64,000 nt of DNA from Phyllobacterium sp. T1293 (GTDB lineage Bacteria; Pseudomonadota; Alphaproteobacteria; Rhizobiales; Rhizobiaceae), in assembly GCF_020731415.2 (NCBI RefSeq), contig NZ_CP088276.1, positions 412,848 through 476,847 of the forward strand, in the 5' to 3' direction. Below the pieces are notes generated by a model. That model saw nothing but the letters and a program-made list of their open reading frames with translations. It ran no database searches and was not told the DNA's origin. Positions 53,782 to 62,700 of the stretch are shown piece by piece; within the stretch, counting starts at the first letter, position 1, and each line of letters starts with the position of its first letter. The position numbers were made by a program, and so were the translations under genes.

Positions 53782-56700
53782 TTGCCTGCCTCCACGCGTG
53801 TCTCAATGTTCAGCTCGTACCCACCTCCGGCCGACTTCCACCGTTTGGCTATTTCCTCCTGAATGGCGTCCATGCGCTCAGTGACAAGCGGCGTAGCAGA
53901 ACCGGCGATATAGCTGATGCGCAGTGTCGACGGCTTCTCCTTCAACACCGTGATCAATTGGTCGAGGCCCTTCTCCCACTGGTCTTTCAGCGTGTTGCCG
54001 CCCGTCTCAAAGGCTTCATCCTTCAGATCAAGCCTGACCACACGGCCCAGCGAAGCGCCGAAGTTCAGCGAGGACATCTTGCCCGCCGTCAACCGGATCA
54101 CCCGCGGGTTCTCCGTCGTCAGCCGGTACCCCGTCGGCAGCGTGCGGGGGTCCAGCTTCATGATGAAGTTCGAACCGATACGGCTGTCGGGAAGATCGGC
54201 GCAGGCCACATGGAAGCGCCCAAACTTATCCGTCGTGATCAACAGACCACGCACCGTGACAACCCGTACGCCCGGCAGCCCCGGCTCGCCCTCATCCTGA
54301 TAGCCATTGCTGTTCAGATCATCAAAAACCTTGCCGACGATATCACCGCAATCGAACACCGGCTCGACCACGATCTCCACCGAGGCACTAGCATCCGGCG
54401 CAAGCCTGTTGCCGCCCGGACCCGTCACCTGCGCCCGGTTGACATGTTTGCCCGGACCCGCGGAGCTCAATGCCAGCATCTGCAACCGGATGACAACTTC
54501 AGCCTTCGGCCCAAGTGAGATGTTCTCGAACAGCACACTCAATCCGTTGATTACGGGCGTTACCGCAACCCCGTTGACCGTCGCCGAGCCGTCCACATAA
54601 CGGAACCCTGACGGCATCCGGTCAATCACATTGACACCGCCAACATTGCTGTTCGTCTTGTTCGTCACCTTGATGGTGAACGGAGCCTTCTCACCACGCC
54701 GGATCTGCCGCAACCCTGCCTGTTTCGTGATCGTCACGTCAGAAGGTTGGGCCGCAGGCAGATCCAGAACGGCCTTGGCTTCAGCCGCATCAACCGCAGT
54801 TCCACCGGTAGCACCGCCTCGATAGTATCCGCGTGCCGTCGCCTTGTTGAGAACACCATCCTTGACGCCAGCCGCGTCATCCACATCCGACTGCGCCAGC
54901 TTGTAGGTCGCCGTGAACGTATGTGTCTGGCCCGGCGCAATGGCTGTGGGACCCGGCGAGAATGCACCGAGCTTACCTGCTGCAGGCTTCCCGTTGAACG
55001 TCGGTCCCGCATCAACAGGGGCAATGTCATTGACAACCACATTGCCCGTATTCTTCACCACAAAGCTGTAGGTGATTGTATCATCGGCATCAACAAACCC
55101 GTTGCCGTTCACATCATTGATCTTGCCGGCCTTGGTGACCTCGATCTTCGGCTGCTGCTCGATCGGAGCAGTCCATGTGCTTGGCGCACTGGTCACAGCT
55201 GTCCCGCCGCTGGAAGGCGTGCCGGAAGCCGTGGCTGAATTGACGACTTGCCCAGCATCGAGATCCGCCTGAACAAGTGTATAGCGTGCAGTAAACGTCG
55301 CTTTATCGTCGGTACCGGCTTTGAGCAGCGCAATCGGTCCACCGGAAAGAACCACATTCGGCAAGGCGTCCGCTACAGTGACATTCGTCAGGTCCACATT
55401 GCCTGTGTTGGTAACTGTGAATGTGTAGTCGATCGTCGAGCCAACAGTGTTTCCTGATGGTTTGCCTGCGCTCTTGACAACGGTCAAAGACGCATTTGGC
55501 GTGACAGGCGTGGTTACCTGACTGGGCGGGCTCGTGACGGCATTGCCGCCCGTTGCCGGCGTACCAGATACTGTCGCCGTGTTGACGACTTTTCCGGCAT
55601 TCAGATCAGCCTGGGTCAATGTATAGCGTGCCTTGAACGTCGCCGTATCCTGCGCACCGGGCGCCAGGTCAATCGGCCCACCCGTCAGCACAACGCCGGG
55701 AAGACTATCGGCCAGCGCAATGCCCTTTATAGTGACATTGCCGGTATTCTTTACGGTGAACGTATAGTCAATCGTCGAGCCGACCGTATTGCCCGATGGT
55801 GTTCCCGCCTTCTTTTCGACGCTCAGCCCGGGGCTCAACGTCGCCTTGACGGTTACCGTTGCAACCGGCGACGTCGTCGTCCCGTCTGTGGCATTTGCGT
55901 TGTTGGTCACAGAGCCGACATCCAGATCGGTTTGCACGATTGTATATGTACCCGTGCAGGTCAGCGTTGCCTTTGGTGCAAGCCCACCCGTTGGCAGCGC
56001 CGGACAGGATACTGCCGCAATCTTGTCGTCCGTCACGGCAATGGCTTGCGTGATCGTTACATTGCCGCTGTTGGTCACGACGTAATCATATGTGACCTTG
56101 CCACCCACCGCGGTGTACGGATCACCAGAGGTCGCTTTCTTGATCAAACTGAGGGATGGCGTTGCCTTGATCAAGGCGGTTGCCGTGCCTGACCCGGACA
56201 CAGCCGCACCTGTTGGCGGGTTGCCCGTGACGGTCGCTGTGTTTACGACTTTACCCGCGTCGATATCCGCTTGCTTGAGTTTGTATTGGGCTGTGAAGGT
56301 TGTCGTATCTTCGGCATTTGGCAACAGCTCGAGGATCGGACCACCGGTCAATACAATGCCGGTAAGCGGGTCGGCGAGCGTGATATTCTTGAGGGTTACG
56401 TTACCGGTGTTCTTTACCGTGAAGGTATAATCTACCGTTGCGTCTACCGTATTGCCCGAAGGCACACCTGCCGTCTTGACGAGCGTGATTGCAGGCGCTG
56501 CGGTAATGTTTGTGATCACCTGACTATCGGCAGAGACCGGTTTGTTATCAGGAGTGAGGCCGTTTGCGATAACTTTGTTGGTGACAGAGCCGTTGTCGAT
56601 GTCCGCCTGTGTCAACTTATAGACAGCCGTGAAGGTTGTTGTATCGATATCAGTCGGATTGAGCGTGGCAATCGATCCACCGGTCAATACAACACCGGCC

Positions 56701-59700
56701 ATCTGATCAGCGAGCTTAATGTTGCTCAATGTCACATTGCCGGTATTCGTGATCTTGAAGGTATAAGCAATCGTCGAACCCACGGTGTTGCCCGATGGTG
56801 TGCCAGCTGTCTTCTCGACTGTCATGGCAGGTGCCGACGTTATTGGCGTCGATACCGTGGCGCTATCACCTGTTACCGCCGGGCTGTTGTCAGGCTTGCC
56901 TGATACAGTAGCTTTGTTATCAACCTTGCCGGCGTTGATGTCGGTCTGGGTGAGCGTATAACGCGCCTTGAATGTTGTGGCGTCTTCCTTGTCCGGATCA
57001 AGATCAATCGGACCACCGGCCAGCACAATGCCAGGCAGTATATCGGTAAGTGTTATGCCTCTCAGCGTTACATTGCCTGTATTCTTGACTGTAAATGTGT
57101 AGTCAATAGTGGACCCAACCGCATTGCCGGAAGGCGTTCCTGCCTTCTTTTCTAGCGTAATACCGGCTGCAGCGGGAATGACTGTCGATATACCACTTGT
57201 GCCCTTGACATCGGGGCCTGTTGGAGGTGTGCCCTTCACGTCGGCACTATTATCTACCCTACCTGTGTTCACATCGTCTTGCGTCAGCGTGTAGATGCCG
57301 GTGCAAATCGTCGTCGCATTTGGCGCCAGTTCTGTGGCAGCACAAACCGGTGGTGACGTCAGTTTGTTGTCGGTTACAGCAATGGTTTTCAACGTCACAT
57401 TCCCGGTATTTTTGACGGTGAATGTGTAGGTGATCGTCGATCTAGCCGTGTTGCCAGTGGGCGCCGATGCCTTTTTATCGAGGGTAATGCTCGCCGCCGA
57501 TGTGATCAGTGATGTTACAGTACCATCGCCCTTGACCACTGTGCCATTGGGAGCTGTGCCGGATCCGGTCACGGTGTTTACGACCGAGCCTCTGTCGACG
57601 TCTTCCTGCTTAAGTGTGTAGACAGCAGTGAACGTCGTTGTGTTCACGGTACCTGGTTCAAATGTGGCAATCGAACCGCCGGAGAGAACGACGTCAGCCA
57701 ATTGATCCGAGAGCGCAACATCTTTCAGGGTCACATTGCCGGTGTTCTCGACCCGGAAAGTGTAGCTGATCGTCGAACCTACAGTGTTGCCTGATGGCGT
57801 GCCCGCAAACTTTTCAACTTTCAGGGACGGTGAAGCAGTGATGTTGACAGTTGCATCATCAGTCGCGGTGACTGCAGAACCGGTCGGCGGAGTGCCGCTG
57901 ACAGTGGCCTCGTTAACAACGGTACCAATGTTAACGTCATCCTGTGTCAGCGTATAAGTCCCTGTACAGGTTGTGCTTTTACCAGGGTCCAGCAATGTCA
58001 GGGCGCAGACGGGTGCAGTGAGCAACTTGTTATCGCTGATCGCAATTGCGCTCAGTGTCACATTCCCGATATTCTCAACCGTGAATGTGTAAGGTACGGT
58101 CGAACCCTTCTTGTTCCCCGTAGGTGTACCAGCAACCTTCTGCAACGAGATCGCCGCCGCAGATTTTATGGGCGTTGAGGTCTGTGAGTCGTTACTGGTG
58201 ATGGATGGCGAACCACGCGATGGCGTACCGGTTGCATTGGCAGTGTTGTTGACAAAGCCGGCATTCACATCACCCTGCTTGATCGTATAGGTACCCGTAC
58301 ACTGAGCCACTTCCTTCGGATCAAGCGCGGTCTTGTCACATGTGATCGTCGCGATCTTTGCATCGTGGACGACAATACCGGTGACCTTCACATTACCCGT
58401 ATTCGTGACGGTAAATGTGTAGGGAAGCGTCGAACCTGCGGTCTGACCGGACAGGGTTCCTGCATTCTTTGCAATGGTCAGTGCGGCGGCTGCAGGAACA
58501 TTCGTGGTGAAGCTGTCAGGCGGGCTCGTGATAACTTTGTCGGTCGGCGTTCTACCCGAAGCAGTTGCCGTATTGAGAATGGTTCCATTCTCAATATCGG
58601 CCTGTTTCAGCGTATAATCAGCAGTGAAGGTCTTGGTCTCCCCAGGCTGCATCGTGTAAGGGCCACCACTGACATCGACGTCAATCCTGTTATCGGCAAC
58701 ATCGACCAGTGTAAGCGGTATATTGCCGGTGTTGGTCACCACAAACGTGTAGTGGACAATCGATCCTGCAGTGTTTCCTGTCGGAGGCGTGGCCGACTTG
58801 ACGATGACCAGTGCGCCCTCTTCAGGAATGGTCTTTTCTTTTGTTGATGGCGGGCTGATGACGGATTTTCCGCCTGCCGTTTGCCCTGCCGCCGTTGCCG
58901 TGTTTGTTACCTTGCCGGCGTTCACATCGGCCTGGGTCAAGGTATGCGAGCCCGTACAGGTTGTCTGCGCACCGGGAGCAAGCGCCGTCACGGGGCACGT
59001 TGCGGCGGCATCCAATTTGCCGTCACTCACAGAGATATTTGTCAGCGGCAGATTGCCGTTATTCGTTACAACAAAAGTATAATCGATCTTTGAACCGGCC
59101 CTGTTTTGCGCAGGCGTTCCGGCAACGACATCCTTGACGATGGCAAGCGATGGCTTTTGCTCAATCGGCGTGTCCGTGGAACTCTGCAGACTTGGAACAG
59201 GAGTGCCATTGCTGTCGGTTCCCGACGCAGTCGCACTGTTCGTCACGTGTCCGCGATCGATGTCTGCCTGGGTAATCGTATAGACACCTGTAACCGTCTT
59301 GGTCTCATTGACAGCAAGCGTGGCAATCGGATTGCCGGTCAGGACAACACCCACAAGGGTTTCTGTTACCGTCACATTTGTCAGTGGGAGATTGCCGGTA
59401 TTCTGCAGAGTGAACGTATAAGGGATGGTCGACCCGACAACACTGCCGGTTGGTGTTCCATGGGTTTTAACCAGGCTGAGTTCTGGAGCCTGTCTGATGC
59501 TGACAACGGCGCTGTCATCATCCTTAACAGTCGTGCTTCCGGATGTTCCAGTGGCCTCCGCCGTATTGATCACCTCACCCCTGTTCACATCCGCCTGGGT
59601 GATTGTGTAGGTAGCCGTGAATACATGCGTCGCGTTGGGCGCAAGCGAAACCGGCCCGCCAGGAACGGCGAGAAGCGGATCGGTAACATTGACAGCCGTC

Positions 59701-62700
59701 AATGGAAGATTGCCAGTGTTTTTAACGGTAAAGGTATAGACGATGGTCGAACCTGCACTGTTGCCCGATGGCGTACCGGCAGTCTTGACAAGGTTGATAG
59801 CTGGTGCCGCCGCGATAGGGGTCGTCGTCTGCGATGGATTGCTGACAACCGGCGATGTACCGCGCGAGGGTGTACCGCTCGCTGTTGCTGTATTGTCAAC
59901 CTTACCGGCGTTCACTTCCCCCTGCGTGATCAAATAAGTGCCTGTACAGGTCGTCACAGCCTCCGGTGCGAGCGAGGTTGCATTGCAGGTGATATTTGTC
60001 AGCTTTGGATCATTGACGGCAATATTGGTGACGAGCACGTTCCCCGTATTGGTGATCTGGAACGTGTAGACAATCGTTGAATTTTCCGTGTTCCCCGACG
60101 GCGCGCCTGCCCGCTTGACGAGGGAAAGGGCAGATGCCGCCGTGATGGGTGTGGACGTTGTTGATGGCGCACTGCTCAGCTCCGCTCCACCACCTTGCGG
60201 CGTGCCCTTTGCAGTCGCACTGTTGTTGACGACACCCGCCTCGATATCCGCCTGAACAAGCGTATAGGTAGCCGTGAACGTGGTCGTATCAACGGCGCCA
60301 GGCACAAAAGTCGCGATGGGACCACCTGCCAGAATAATGTTCGGCAGAAGATCGGTCACTTTGACATTCGTCAGGGTAACGTTGCCGGTATTCTCCACCC
60401 TGAAGGAATAGGTGATGGTATCGCCGACCCGATTGCCCGTTACGGGGCTGGCTGTCTTGAGGATAGTCAGATTGGGCGTACGTGTGATTGGCGTTGCGGT
60501 TGTGTCCGGCGGGCTGGTTACGCCGGTTCCAGTCGGCGATGTACCCGTTGCCGTGGCGCTGTTGTTTACCGTTCCGCCATTGACTTCGTCCTGTGTAACC
60601 GTGTGGGTACCGGTACAGGTGGTGTCGGCACCTGGGGCCAGCGTCGTGACAGGGCATACCGCCGCTGCATTTAGCTTTGGATCGTTGATCACGAGGCCGG
60701 TCAGGGTCACATTGCCTGTGTTGACGACCTTGAACGTATAGCTGATCGTTGCTCCCGCACTGTTGCCGGTGGGAGTTCCCGCCTGCTTGTCGACGGTCAG
60801 GGCCGGGGAACGCGTCAGCGGTGTATCGGTGGTCGATGGTCCACCGGTGATGACCGGACCCGATGGCGGCGTTCCGCTGACAATCGCGGAGTTCGTCACC
60901 CTGCCAGCATTCACTTCGGCCTGCGTGATGGTGTGGGTACCCGTACAGGTCGTATCTGCTCCGGGAGCCAGCGTTGTGGTCGTGCAGACCGCGGCTGCAT
61001 CCAGCTTCACATCGGTGATGGCAATTGCTGTCAATGTGATATTACCGGTGTTCTTCACCGTGAACGTATAAGGAATGGTCTGACCGGCCGCATTACCGGT
61101 AGGAGTGCCCGCAACCTTGTTGATCGTGATGGACTTTGACTGCGTGATCGGCGTGGTCTTGGCTGATGGCGTGCTGGTAACAGGACCCGTTGGCGATGTA
61201 CCCGTTGAGGTCGCACTGTTGACAACCTGTCCCGCGTCAACGTCCGTCTGGGTGATCGTATAGGTGCCTGTGCAGGTCGTGTTTGTGCCGGGCAGCAGTG
61301 TCGTCGCGGCGCAGACCGGCGCTGTGGTCAGCTTGGAATCATTCACGCCGATGTTCACGAGCGTCGTATTGCCCGTGTTCTCCACCCGGAACGAATAGGT
61401 GATCGTCGAGCCGGGAATGTTACCGCTTGGCGCGCCGGCCGATTTGTCGATTGTAATCGACGATGTGCGGGTCAGAGGGGTCGACGTTCCATCGGGGCCG
61501 CTGATAGCTTTGGGACCGGTCGGCGGCGTGCCATTGGCTGTTGCACTGTTGTCGGCGGTTCCCGCATTGACTTCATCCTGCGTGATCGTATGGGAGCCTG
61601 TGCAGGTCGTGCTATCGCCGGGCTGCAATGTCGTTACCGGACACGTGGCCGGACTGCTCAGCCGGGCATCATTGATGCCCACGGATGTCAGGGTGACATT
61701 ACCCGTATTCTTGACCACAAACGTATAGGCGATTGTTCCACCGGCGGCATTGCTGGTTGGCGTGCCAGCGGATTTGTCGATCGTCAGTGCTGGCGCACTG
61801 GCAAGTGGTGTTGCGGTTGTGCTGGGTGTGCTTGTGATGGCACCGCCGGTTGGCGGCGTTCCGCTTGCGGTCGCGCTGTTGTTGGATGTCCCGGCGTTAA
61901 CCTCAGCCTGTGTAATCGTATGTGTGCCGGTACAGATTGCACTTGCATTTGGAGCAATGCTCGTCACATCGCACACCGCTGCAGCATTCAGCTTGGCATC
62001 GTTGATGACCACAGCCGTCAACGTAACATTGCCCGTATTCCTGACCGTGAATGTGTAGGGTATTGTCGAGCCAGCCGTAGCGCCCGTTGGTGTGCCCGCA
62101 ACCTTGGCAATCGTCAGCGAAGCTGATCGCGTAAGAGGTGTAATGGCTGTCGAATTGGTACTGTTGACCGGATTACCATCCGGTCCTTTGGTGGTTGCCT
62201 GCGCCGTGTTGTTCGACGTTCCCGCATCAACTTCGCCCTGCGTGATCGTGTGCGTACCTGTACAGGTGGTCACAGCATTCGGCGCAAGTGTCGTCTGAGC
62301 ACAAGTCGCAGCTGCATCAAGCTTTGCATCGTTGATGACAAGATTGGTCAACGTAACATTGCCGGTATTCTGGACGCTGAATGAATAGGCAATCGTCGAC
62401 CCGGCCGAATTGCCGGACGGAGCACCAGCCGTCTTGGTCACCGAAACAGACCCTGTGCGCGTCAGCGGTGTAGACGTCGGGCTCGGCGCACTGGTGATGG
62501 GGGTACCCGCAGGCGGCGTACCTGTCGCCGTTGCACTGTTATCGACCTTACCTGCATCAACTTCAAGCTGCGTGATCGTATGCGTGCCCGTACAGATCGT
62601 GCTGACATTCGGCGCAAGCTGCGTAACAGGACACGTTGGACCCGGCGCAGGAATTTTTGGATCCGTAACGACAATGGAACTCAACGTCACATTACCCGTG

